From Suilimivivens sp963638365 (GTDB taxonomy: Bacteria > Bacillota > Clostridia > Lachnospirales > Lachnospiraceae): a stretch of 64,000 bases of DNA. The stretch is from assembly GCA_963638365.1 (NCBI GenBank), contig CAVHRK010000076.1, forward strand, positions 1 to 64,000, written 5' to 3'. The translations under genes and the position numbers were made by a program. Under the pieces are notes generated by a model, which was given only the letters and a program-made list of their open reading frames with translations, ran no database searches and was not told where the DNA came from. Below are positions 17,341 to 25,434 of this stretch, in pieces (position 1 is the first letter of the stretch; each line of letters starts with the position of its first letter).

Positions 17341-18795
17341 ATGAAACTGAAAAAAGTTTTAGCAGTCTGCCTTGCAACAGCTATGACATTTTCTATGGTA
17401 GCATGTGGCGGCGCAAGCACAGACACAACTCCTGCTGATACCTCAGCAGACACAGAAACAGAAGCTCCTGCAACAGAAGAAGCAGAAGCACCCGCAACAG
17501 AAGAAGCAGAAGCTCCTGCAGCAGACGGAGAACTTACTTACTCTTCTATTACATTAGGTCAGGATTACACAGACCTTACAGCAACCATTAAGTGGCTTCA
17601 TCATAAGACCGACCGTGCAGAAGACGGAACAATCGATAAGATGATCGCTGAATTCAACAAAGATTACCCGAACATCACTGTTGAAGCAGAAGCAGTTACC
17701 GACTACGCAGAAGATTCTCTTCTTCGTCTTTCCACTGGTGACTGGGGTGATATCATGTTCATCCCTGCAGTAGACAAGGCTGATTACGCAACATACTTCA
17801 TGCCTCTTGATGACTACGATACACTGTCCCAGACACTGAACTTCGTAGATGCTCATCAGGTAGATGGCAAGGCTTATGGTATTCCTTACATGGCTGGCGC
17901 ACAGGGTGTTGTTTACAACAAGGCAGTATTTGAAGCAGCTGGTATTACCACTCTTCCTACTACTCCTGATGAATTCATCGCTGACCTTCAGTTAATCAAG
18001 GACAACACAGATGCAATTCCTCTTTACACCAACTATGCAGCAGGCTGGACCATGGGTGCATGGGATGCTTACCTTGGAGTTGTTTCCAACGGTGATGACA
18101 CCTACATGAACCAGAAGTTCGTTCATACCGCTGAACCTTTCAAGGATAACGGTGATGGAACCGGAGCATATGCTCTTTACAAGATCCTTTACGATGCAGT
18201 TGCTGATGGCTTAATCGAAGATGACTACACCACAACTGACTGGGAAGGCTGTAAGGGTATGCTGAACAGAGGTGAAATCGGATGTATGGTACTTGGTTCC
18301 TGGGCTTACTCCCAGATGGTAGAAGCTGACTCTCACGGCGAAGACGTTGGATATATGCCTTTCCCGATGAGCGTTAACGGAACACAGTACGCATTAGCTG
18401 GTGGTGACTACAGCTACGCAATCAACGTTAACTCTTCTGATGATAACAAGGCAGCTTCCTTAGTATTCATCAAGTGGATGACCGAGAAGTCCGGATGGTG
18501 CTATAACGAAGGTGGTTACACCGTAGTTAAGGGCGGCGAGAACCCGGATATGTATAAGGCATTCGACGGATGTACCACAATGGCAGATCAGCCTGCTTTA
18601 GCTGGAGAAGAAAACCTTCTTAACGACATGAACTCCGAATCCGAACTTTCCTTCAATGCAGGTGGTAACGATAAGGTTCAGAGAATCGTTGAAGCAGCAG
18701 CTACCGGTTCTGAAACCTTTGATGATATCATGGCAGACTGGACCAAGGCTTGGAACGATGCTCAGGCTGAACTTGGAGTAGAAGTTAACAACTAA
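17341..18795 (+). CDS. ABC transporter solute-binding lipoprotein for mannosides (copy 2)
   Basis: A 484-aa family 1 binding lipoprotein, lipobox MVAC, with an EAPATEEA repeat linker and then the sugar-binding fold. The ATG at 17341 has AAGGAGG upstream; a TTG at 17311 is in frame but unneeded. The body prefers AAC, TAC, ACC and TTC codons, a pattern of highly expressed genes and quite unlike copy 1. It directly precedes the two permease genes and is the likely main receptor of the importer. Protein identity to copy 1 is high across the whole length, with the strongest nucleotide match in the signal peptide. Confidence 0.92.
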   Translation: MKLKKVLAVCLATAMTFSMVACGGASTDTTPADTSADTETEAPATEEAEAPATEEAEAPAADGELTYSSITLGQDYTDLTATIKWLHHKTDRAEDGTIDKMIAEFNKDYPNITVEAEAVTDYAEDSLLRLSTGDWGDIMFIPAVDKADYATYFMPLDDYDTLSQTLNFVDAHQVDGKAYGIPYMAGAQGVVYNKAVFEAAGITTLPTTPDEFIADLQLIKDNTDAIPLYTNYAAGWTMGAWDAYLGVVSNGDDTYMNQKFVHTAEPFKDNGDGTGAYALYKILYDAVADGLIEDDYTTTDWEGCKGMLNRGEIGCMVLGSWAYSQMVEADSHGEDVGYMPFPMSVNGTQYALAGGDYSYAINVNSSDDNKAASLVFIKWMTEKSGWCYNEGGYTVVKGGENPDMYKAFDGCTTMADQPALAGEENLLNDMNSESELSFNAGGNDKVQRIVEAAATGSETFDDIMADWTKAWNDAQAELGVEVNN

Positions 18796-18827
18796 TCCAT
18801 AGATTCGTTCATTACAAGTAAATCAAT

Positions 18828-18856
18828 GAGCCAGGGGGAGTAATTCTCCCTGGCTC
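18828..18856 (+). terminator. Intercistronic hairpin between binding protein and permease genes (leaky or processing)
   Basis: GAGCCAGGGGGAG pairs with CTCCCTGGCTC around a short loop, but the following bases are GATTTATC, without a U-tract. It resembles the terminator after copy 1. Such hairpins in sugar ABC operons protect the binding-protein mRNA or attenuate permease expression. Confidence 0.6.
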
Positions 18857-18877
18857 GATTTATCAGGGAGGTCACAA

Positions 18878-19882
18878 ATGGCGGCAACTAATATTACAAC
18901 AAAAAAACAGAAAAGATCGTTTGGCGAGTGGGCCAGAAGCAGAGACGGGCAAAAGGTATTTGTTATGATTGCCTTTTTGATTGTACCTCTGGTATTACTG
19001 TTTGTGTTTACCTATCTTCCGTTCGGTGAGATGGTAAGCTACAGTTTTTACAATATGAAATATACCGGTGCCCGTAAATTTGTAGGATGGAAAAATTACG
19101 TAAAGGTGTTCCAGAGAAGCGACTGCTTCGGAGCATTAAAGCTGAGCTTGTACTATATGCTTGGATCGGTAGTACAGCTTGCGATTGCATTGTATCTTGC
19201 TACAATGTTGAGTTTTAAAACCAGGTTCGGTGATCTCTTCAAGGGATTTATGTTCTTCCCGTTCCTGATTAACGGTATTGCCGTTGGTTTTATCTTTAAG
19301 TTCTTCTACACCAGAGGATTCGTGTTTGATACCGTTCTTCAGTGGTGTGGATTCCAGTTAGACAATCTTCCGTACTGGCTGAAAGACCAGAGAATTAACA
19401 ACTTCTCACTGGTAGGAACTTCTGTATGGCGTTATTTCGGACAGAACATGGTATTGTTCATCGGAGCAATCATGTCCGTGGATCCGGAGCTGTATGAAGC
19501 TTCCATGCTGGACGGTGCAAATAAATGGCATCAGTTCTTATACATTATTTTACCGAGTATTAAGACCATTTTAACTCTGAATGTCATCCTTTCCATTACC
19601 GGATCCTTAAGTGCATTCGAGCCTCCTTTCGTTATTACCGATGGTGCGAACGGAACAGGTACTTACTTCGTTATCATGCATCAGATCGCACATACACAGC
19701 AAAAGGTAGGTCTGGCGTCCGCGATGGCGGTTGTACTGTTAGGAATTATTTTGATTGTAACGGTAGCACAGAAGCTGTTCTTCAAATATGTATTCAAGAA
19801 CTCTGAGGATGAGGACATTAATGCAGCAGTGAAGAGAGAGAAGAAGCTTGCGAAACTTGCTGCAAAGAAGGAGGGCAGATAA
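18878..19882 (+). CDS. ABC transporter permease, sugar (MalF/UgpA type)
   Basis: A 334-aa permease with about six membrane helices and the binding-protein-dependent transport loop EASMLDGANKWHQF (the EAA motif) that contacts the ATPase. It imports sugars together with the partner permease and binding protein. GGGAGG precedes the ATG. The C-terminus is a charged Lys/Ala-rich tail after the last helix. No ATPase gene is present in the window, so a shared MsmK-type ATPase is likely. Confidence 0.93.
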   Translation: MAATNITTKKQKRSFGEWARSRDGQKVFVMIAFLIVPLVLLFVFTYLPFGEMVSYSFYNMKYTGARKFVGWKNYVKVFQRSDCFGALKLSLYYMLGSVVQLAIALYLATMLSFKTRFGDLFKGFMFFPFLINGIAVGFIFKFFYTRGFVFDTVLQWCGFQLDNLPYWLKDQRINNFSLVGTSVWRYFGQNMVLFIGAIMSVDPELYEASMLDGANKWHQFLYIILPSIKTILTLNVILSITGSLSAFEPPFVITDGANGTGTYFVIMHQIAHTQQKVGLASAMAVVLLGIILIVTVAQKLFFKYVFKNSEDEDINAAVKREKKLAKLAAKKEGR

Positions 19883-19883
19883 G

Positions 19884-20732
19884 ATGACAGTTTTTGGACA
19901 TATTAAAAAATTTGTTTTGATCTTTTTAAAATATGCATCACTTGTTTTCTTTTCACTTGTTGCAGTGATTCCGTTGGTTTCCTGCCTGGTTACTTCCTTT
20001 AAGCCGGATGCGGAATACAACAGCACCAACGTTATGACACCGCCTTCAAGCTGGTTATACTTTGATAACTTTGTGAACGCCTTTAACAAAGCCGGAATGG
20101 GCAGAGCGTTCATTAACTCCACCATCATTCTGGTAGCGGTATTGATTTTATCCGTATTCATCGGAACACAGCTTGCTTACGTGCTGAATCGTTTTGAATT
20201 CTTCGGAAATAATTTGATCCGTAACCTGTTCCTCGTTGCCTGTCAGTTACCCGGTGTAGCAATGCAGATTGCAGTTTACGAGATGATGTATAAATTGGGA
20301 TTTATCAACAATATGTTTGGTTATATTCTGATGACCTGTGGTACGGACGTTATTTCCATTTACATTTACATCCAGTTCTTTGAGAATATTGATTATTCAC
20401 TGGACGAGTCGGCCATCATGGATGGTGCATCTTACTTCACCATTTTCTACAGAATTTTGTTACCGCTGTTGAAGCCGGCTATTGTAACCGCATGTATTCT
20501 GAAGGGTGTTGGTACTTACAACGAATACTACAATGCGAACCTTTATCTGCAGGATAAGAAGCACTATGCGACGGTAGCTACCTCCCTGTATACCTTCGTA
20601 GGACCTCTGGGAAGTAAATACAACCTGATTTGTGCCGGTGTTATTATTTCCCTGCTGCCTGCACTGATCGTATTTATTACCTGTCAGAAGCAGATTTATT
20701 CCGGACTGACAGCCGGAGCTGTTAAGGGTTAA
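19884..20732 (+). CDS. ABC transporter permease, sugar (MalG/UgpE type)
   Basis: A 282-aa second permease with six membrane segments and the EAA-type loop DESAIMDGASYFTIF. It is the heterodimer partner of the preceding permease, from which it is separated by one base. The ATG at 19884 has GGAGGGC upstream, inside the end of the previous gene; an in-frame earlier start would overlap. The C-terminal LTAGAVKG is typical of the family. Confidence 0.93.
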   Translation: MTVFGHIKKFVLIFLKYASLVFFSLVAVIPLVSCLVTSFKPDAEYNSTNVMTPPSSWLYFDNFVNAFNKAGMGRAFINSTIILVAVLILSVFIGTQLAYVLNRFEFFGNNLIRNLFLVACQLPGVAMQIAVYEMMYKLGFINNMFGYILMTCGTDVISIYIYIQFFENIDYSLDESAIMDGASYFTIFYRILLPLLKPAIVTACILKGVGTYNEYYNANLYLQDKKHYATVATSLYTFVGPLGSKYNLICAGVIISLLPALIVFITCQKQIYSGLTAGAVKG

Positions 20733-20762
20733 CACAAGATTGATTTTACGGAGGGCGGAATT

Positions 20763-21947
20763 ATGATGGTGAATGAAATTCAGGATCATCTAACGCAGAC
20801 AATTATTCCCTTTTGGAAGAATTTAAGAGACGATGAGCATGGTGGATATTACGGATATATGACCTATGATCTTGCAGTAGACAAAAAGGCGGTAAAGGGA
20901 TGTATCTTAAACAGCCGTATCATGTGGTTCTTCTCCAATGCTTATACCCTGCTGAAGGACGAGTCCCTTCTGGACGAAGCAAAGCATGCCTATGAGTTTT
21001 TGAAGACCTACTGTCTGGATCGCAAGAACGGTGGAATCTTCTGGTCCATCCAGTATGACGGAAAGCCGGAGGACACCACGAAGCATACTTATAATCAGGC
21101 ATTCGCAATCTATGCTTTAAGTTCTTATTATGAAGCGTCAGGTGATGAAGAAGCATTAAACATTGCCAAAGAGTTATACAACATTATTGAAAATAAATGT
21201 ACCGATGAAATCGGATATCTGGAAGCATTCGATAAGGAATTCCACCTGATCGAGAACGATAAGCTTTCCGAAAACGGTGTCATCGCAGACAAGACAATGA
21301 ATACCCTGCTTCATGTATTTGAAGCTTATACCGAGCTGTATCGTGTAGCAAAGCTGCCGGAAGTGGCAGAGAGCCTTAAGTGGATCATGGATACCTTTGC
21401 AACGAAGGTATACAATCCCGAGCTTCATCGTCAGGAAGTGTTCTTTGATGCAAATATGAATACGATCATTGATCTTCATTCCTATGGACATGATATTGAA
21501 ACAGCATGGTTGATGGATCGTGGTACGGAAATCCTTGGAGATCCGAAGTACGAAGCACTTCTTTCTCCGATTACGAAGGATCTGACAGCCCAGATTTACA
21601 AGGTTGCGTTTGACGGACATTCTCTGGCAAACGAATGTGAAAAGGGCGTTGTAAATACACATCGTATCTGGTGGGTACAGGCTGAAACGGTTGTCGGATT
21701 TTTAAATGGTTATGAGAAGGATCCTTCCAAGACCGAATATCTCGAAGCTGCAAAGAGCGAATGGCAGTTCATTAAGGATCATGTCATTGATAAGCGTGCA
21801 GGTTCCGAATGGTTCTGGGAAGTAGATCCGGAGGGCAAGCCTTATGAGGGAAGACCGATTGTAGAACCCTGGAAGTGCCCGTATCATAACGGAAGAATGT
21901 GTTTCGAAGTAATTAAGAGATCCCGCAAAGAAGGAGGAAAATTCTAA
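20763..21947 (+). CDS. Cellobiose 2-epimerase (AGE family epimerase)
   Basis: A 394-aa (alpha/alpha)6-barrel enzyme of the N-acylglucosamine 2-epimerase family. HSYGHDIETAWL, THRIWWVQAE and the CPYHNGR motif carry the catalytic histidines. In mannan catabolism it turns beta-1,4-mannobiose into mannosyl-glucose, the substrate of the GH130_1 phosphorylase encoded three bases downstream. Length and the N-terminal NLRDDEHGGYYG motif fit cellobiose/mannobiose 2-epimerases rather than GlcNAc epimerases. ACGGAGGG gives the ribosome binding site. It is cytoplasmic. Confidence 0.9.
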   Translation: MMVNEIQDHLTQTIIPFWKNLRDDEHGGYYGYMTYDLAVDKKAVKGCILNSRIMWFFSNAYTLLKDESLLDEAKHAYEFLKTYCLDRKNGGIFWSIQYDGKPEDTTKHTYNQAFAIYALSSYYEASGDEEALNIAKELYNIIENKCTDEIGYLEAFDKEFHLIENDKLSENGVIADKTMNTLLHVFEAYTELYRVAKLPEVAESLKWIMDTFATKVYNPELHRQEVFFDANMNTIIDLHSYGHDIETAWLMDRGTEILGDPKYEALLSPITKDLTAQIYKVAFDGHSLANECEKGVVNTHRIWWVQAETVVGFLNGYEKDPSKTEYLEAAKSEWQFIKDHVIDKRAGSEWFWEVDPEGKPYEGRPIVEPWKCPYHNGRMCFEVIKRSRKEGGKF

Positions 21948-21949
21948 CA

Positions 21950-23122
21950 ATGAATAAGCATTATGAGATCGAGTCAGCCAAGCTTGAGCTGCTCATCAAC
22001 CGCAAAAACGAGATCGACCCTGATTTTTACAATGGTATTTATGACAAGTATAAATATCCGGTATTAACAAGAGAGCATGCTCCTTTAATCTGGCAGTATG
22101 ACTTCAATCCGGAAACAAACCCTTACTTCATGAAGCGTCTTGGAATCAATGCCGTACTGAATTCCGGAGCGATTGAATTAAACGGTAAGTATTATCTGGT
22201 AGCCAGAGTAGAAGGTGATGACCGTAAGTCCTTCTTTGCAGTAGCAGAAAGTGACAGCCCGGTGGACGGATTCCGTTTCTGGGATTATCCGATTCTTCTT
22301 CCCGATACCTGCCCGGAAGAAACCAACGTATATGACATGCGTCTTACCAAGCATGAGGATGGTTATATCTACGGCGTATTCTGTTCCGAAAGCAAGGATA
22401 CTTCCGTAAACGATCTTTCTGCAGCAGTTGCAGCAGCAGGTATCGTTAGAACCAAGGACTTAAAGACCTGGGAAAGACTGGATAACTTAACCACTCTTCA
22501 TTCCCCCCAGCAGAGAAACGTGGTTCTTCATCCGGAATTTGTAAATGGCAAGTATGCATTCTACACCAGACCGATGGATGATTTCATTGACACCGGATCA
22601 GGCGGTGGTATCGGATTTGGTTTATGTGATGATATCGAGCATGCCGTGATCGATGAAGAAAAGATGACCAGCTTACGTAAGTATCACACCATTACCGAGG
22701 TTAAGAACGGTGCAGGCGCTGTTCCGATCAAGACCGAAAAGGGATGGATTCATATTGCACACGGTGTTCGTAATACCGCTGCAGGACTCCGTTATGTTAT
22801 TTATGCATTTGCAACCGACTTAAACGATCCTTCCAAGGTTATCGCAGAGCCGTCCGGAATGCTGATCGGACCCAGAGGAGCAGAGAGAGTCGGAGACGTT
22901 TCCAACGTTGTATTTACCAACGGTGCAATCGCAACAGAAAACGGTGATGTTTATATTTACTATGCATCCAGCGATACCAGAATGCATGTAGCATCCACAA
23001 CTATTGATAAACTGGTGGATTATGTATTTAATACGCCGAAGGATCCGCTTCGTTCTGTAGAATGTGTTGCACAGAGATGTGACCTCGTAAAGAAGAATCT
23101 GGAATACCTCAATCGTAAATAA
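21950..23122 (+). CDS. 4-O-beta-mannosyl-glucose phosphorylase, GH130 subfamily 1
   Basis: A 390-aa five-bladed propeller enzyme. The catalytic Asp is in NVYDMRL at about residue 129, and the length and RVEGDDRKSFF segment fit subfamily GH130_1. It splits mannosyl-beta-1,4-glucose with phosphate into mannose 1-phosphate and glucose. It starts three bases after the epimerase gene, which supplies its substrate. Codon use is of the highly expressed type, like the binding protein copy 2. Confidence 0.93.
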   Translation: MNKHYEIESAKLELLINRKNEIDPDFYNGIYDKYKYPVLTREHAPLIWQYDFNPETNPYFMKRLGINAVLNSGAIELNGKYYLVARVEGDDRKSFFAVAESDSPVDGFRFWDYPILLPDTCPEETNVYDMRLTKHEDGYIYGVFCSESKDTSVNDLSAAVAAAGIVRTKDLKTWERLDNLTTLHSPQQRNVVLHPEFVNGKYAFYTRPMDDFIDTGSGGGIGFGLCDDIEHAVIDEEKMTSLRKYHTITEVKNGAGAVPIKTEKGWIHIAHGVRNTAAGLRYVIYAFATDLNDPSKVIAEPSGMLIGPRGAERVGDVSNVVFTNGAIATENGDVYIYYASSDTRMHVASTTIDKLVDYVFNTPKDPLRSVECVAQRCDLVKKNLEYLNRK

Positions 23123-23174
23123 TGAGCTGCGGCTTATAAAATGAAAACTATAAACCAACAGAAAGGAAAATAAA

Positions 23175-24197
23175 ATGAGCGAATTAAAAATGATTGCCCC
23201 TCCTGTTAAGAATGTTCCTTGGCAGGAAAGACCCGCAAATTTAACAGGAGCACCGATCTGGAGATATACGGAGAATCCGATTATCGGAAGAAATCCGGTA
23301 GAAGGTGTTGCGAGAATCTTTAACAGTGCCGTAATGCCTTACGGTGATGAATTCATCGGTGTATTCCGTGGCGAGCAGACAAACGGTATCCCTTATATCT
23401 ATATGGGAAGAAGTAAAGATGCGATTCACTGGGATTTTGATAAGGAAAAGATTCCTTTTGTAAACGAAAAGGGAGAACCTTTCATGCCCAGATATGCATA
23501 TGATCCGAGACTTGTAAAGGTAGAGGATACTTATTACATCATCTGGTGTCAGGATTTCTATGGAGCTTCCATTGGTATGGCTAAGACCACAGACTTCAAG
23601 ACCTTCACAAGACTGGAGAATCCGTTCATTCCTTACAACAGAAATGCCGTATTATTCCCTCGTAAGATCAACGGTAACTACATGCTGTTAAGCAGACCTT
23701 CCGACAGTGGACATACACCGTTCGGTGACATCTTCTTAAGCGAAAGCCCGGATCTCGTATACTGGGGCAAGCACAGACATGTGATGAGCCAGGGAAGCGA
23801 ATGGTGGGAGTCCGTTAAGATCGGCGGCGGCGCTGCTCCGATCGAGACAAGCGAAGGCTGGCTTCTGTTCTATCACGGCGTAAGTGGAACCTGCAACGGA
23901 TTTGTTTACTCTATTGGTGGAGCAATCCTTGACCTTGAGAATCCTTCTATAGTAAAATATCGTTGTGAGACCTTCCTTCTTACTCCGGAAGAGTGGTATG
24001 AAGAAAGAGGATTCGTTCCTAACGTATGTTTCCCCTGCGCAACGATTCATGATCCGGAAACCGGAAGAATTGCCATTTACTATGGCTGCGCAGACAGCTA
24101 TGTAGGTCTTGCATTTACACAGTTTGAGGATATTGTTGCTTATATCAAAGAGCATAGCAAATTAACTGAAACTGATACGGAAATCGGTATCAGATAA
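23175..24197 (+). CDS. Beta-1,4-mannooligosaccharide phosphorylase, GH130 subfamily 2
   Basis: A 340-aa GH130 enzyme. YAYDPRLVK carries the catalytic Asp at about residue 110, and the shorter length and FRGEQTNGIPY segment place it in subfamily GH130_2. It removes mannose 1-phosphate from the non-reducing end of manno-oligosaccharides. With the epimerase and GH130_1 it completes the intracellular mannan phosphorolysis route known from Ruminococcus albus and Roseburia. A clear AGAAAGGAAA ribosome binding site precedes the ATG. Confidence 0.93.
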   Translation: MSELKMIAPPVKNVPWQERPANLTGAPIWRYTENPIIGRNPVEGVARIFNSAVMPYGDEFIGVFRGEQTNGIPYIYMGRSKDAIHWDFDKEKIPFVNEKGEPFMPRYAYDPRLVKVEDTYYIIWCQDFYGASIGMAKTTDFKTFTRLENPFIPYNRNAVLFPRKINGNYMLLSRPSDSGHTPFGDIFLSESPDLVYWGKHRHVMSQGSEWWESVKIGGGAAPIETSEGWLLFYHGVSGTCNGFVYSIGGAILDLENPSIVKYRCETFLLTPEEWYEERGFVPNVCFPCATIHDPETGRIAIYYGCADSYVGLAFTQFEDIVAYIKEHSKLTETDTEIGIR

Positions 24198-24223
24198 GAT
24201 CGAAGAAGATCATAAGAGAGATA

Positions 24224-24263
24224 GGAAAGGCTTGTTGAAAAGCAGGCCTTTCCGAATATTTTC
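24224..24263 (+). terminator. Weak hairpin between GH130_2 and esterase genes
   Basis: GGAAAGGC (24224-24231) pairs with GCCTTTCC (24246-24253), followed by GAATATTTTCT. The loop is 14 bases and the U-tract is poor, so it is more likely a partial terminator or mRNA-stabilising structure inside the operon. Confidence 0.4.
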
Positions 24264-24289
24264 TAAAGAAACAAATTGGGGAGGTGCCT

Positions 24290-25417
24290 ATGGGATATCC
24301 GGTAGATTTTGAAAAAGGCGAGTTAAACAGAGGTAATTGGAAGCGCATTAAAAAGTGTATGAAAAAGGCAGAAGCAGGAGAACCCATCAAAGTTGGATTC
24401 CTGGGTGGATCCATTACACAGGGAAGCCTGTCTTCTACACCTGAAACATGCTATGCCTATCTGGTTTATAAGTGGTGGAAGGAGAAATTTCCTCAGAGTC
24501 AGGTAGAGTACATTAATGCAGGAATTGGCGGTACAACCTCCCAGTTTGGTGTGTCCAGAGTAGAGCAGCACTTATTACAGAAGAAGCCTGACTTTATTCT
24601 GATTGAGTTTGCAGTAAATGATGATAACAATGAATTTTTCAGAGAGACTTATGAGGGTTTGATTCGTAAAACCTATGGTGATGTAAGTGCACCAGCCGTT
24701 CTTTTAATGAACAATGTCCGGTACGATGACGGAAGCAGTGCTGAAGACCAGCATGTAGCGGTAGCACGTGCTTATCAGCTTCCGATGGTCAGCATGAAGA
24801 GCACCATCTTACCACCGGTTAAATCCGGTCAGATTAAGAATCGTGAGATTACCCCCGATGATCTTCATCCGAATGATGACGGTCATGCACTGGTTGCAAA
24901 GGTTATTACCACATTCTTAGAGAAAATTTATCAGGATCGTAATACCGAAGAAGCAGATCCTGATTTTAACGGGAAAACACTTCCGAATCCGATTACTGCC
25001 AATGAGTATGAGAATTCGGTACGATATAAAAATTATAACAGTACTCCGGTTCTGAATGGTTTTGAGAAGGATCCCAATAAGAAGAAGGAGTTTCTGGATA
25101 TTTTCAGTGGAGGATTTATCGCTTCCAACGTAGGAGATGAAATCTCCTTTGATATTGAAGCAACAGGAATTGCGATCCAGTATCGCAAAACGATCCACAG
25201 GCCGACGCCGGTTGCAGAGGTTATTGTGGATGGAGACGAAAGCACAAGAACCGTTCTTGATGGAAACTTCGATGAAGACTGGGGTGACTGCCTGTTTATC
25301 CAGACAATAACCCGGCATACCGGACTTAAGAAGCATCATGTACAGATCCGTATTATCGAAAACCATGAAGACGATCAGGTACCATTCTATCTGGTATCTG
25401 TGATCGGTTCTAAATAA
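24290..25417 (+). CDS. SGNH-hydrolase acetylesterase, CE17-like mannan O-acetylesterase
   Basis: A 375-aa protein. The SGNH motifs are GGSIT with nucleophile Ser at about 41, NAGIGGT, FAVNDDN and a C-terminal catalytic DDLHPNDDGH. Residues from about 245 form a separate beta-rich domain, matching the SGNH plus CBM35-like layout known for the Roseburia CE17 mannan acetylesterase. It would remove O-acetyl groups from imported manno-oligosaccharides so the phosphorylases can act. No signal peptide is present. GGGGAGG before the ATG at 24290 decides the start against a GTG six bases upstream. Confidence 0.8.
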   Translation: MGYPVDFEKGELNRGNWKRIKKCMKKAEAGEPIKVGFLGGSITQGSLSSTPETCYAYLVYKWWKEKFPQSQVEYINAGIGGTTSQFGVSRVEQHLLQKKPDFILIEFAVNDDNNEFFRETYEGLIRKTYGDVSAPAVLLMNNVRYDDGSSAEDQHVAVARAYQLPMVSMKSTILPPVKSGQIKNREITPDDLHPNDDGHALVAKVITTFLEKIYQDRNTEEADPDFNGKTLPNPITANEYENSVRYKNYNSTPVLNGFEKDPNKKKEFLDIFSGGFIASNVGDEISFDIEATGIAIQYRKTIHRPTPVAEVIVDGDESTRTVLDGNFDEDWGDCLFIQTITRHTGLKKHHVQIRIIENHEDDQVPFYLVSVIGSK

Positions 25418-25434
25418 CCAAAGGGGGAGAGGGT

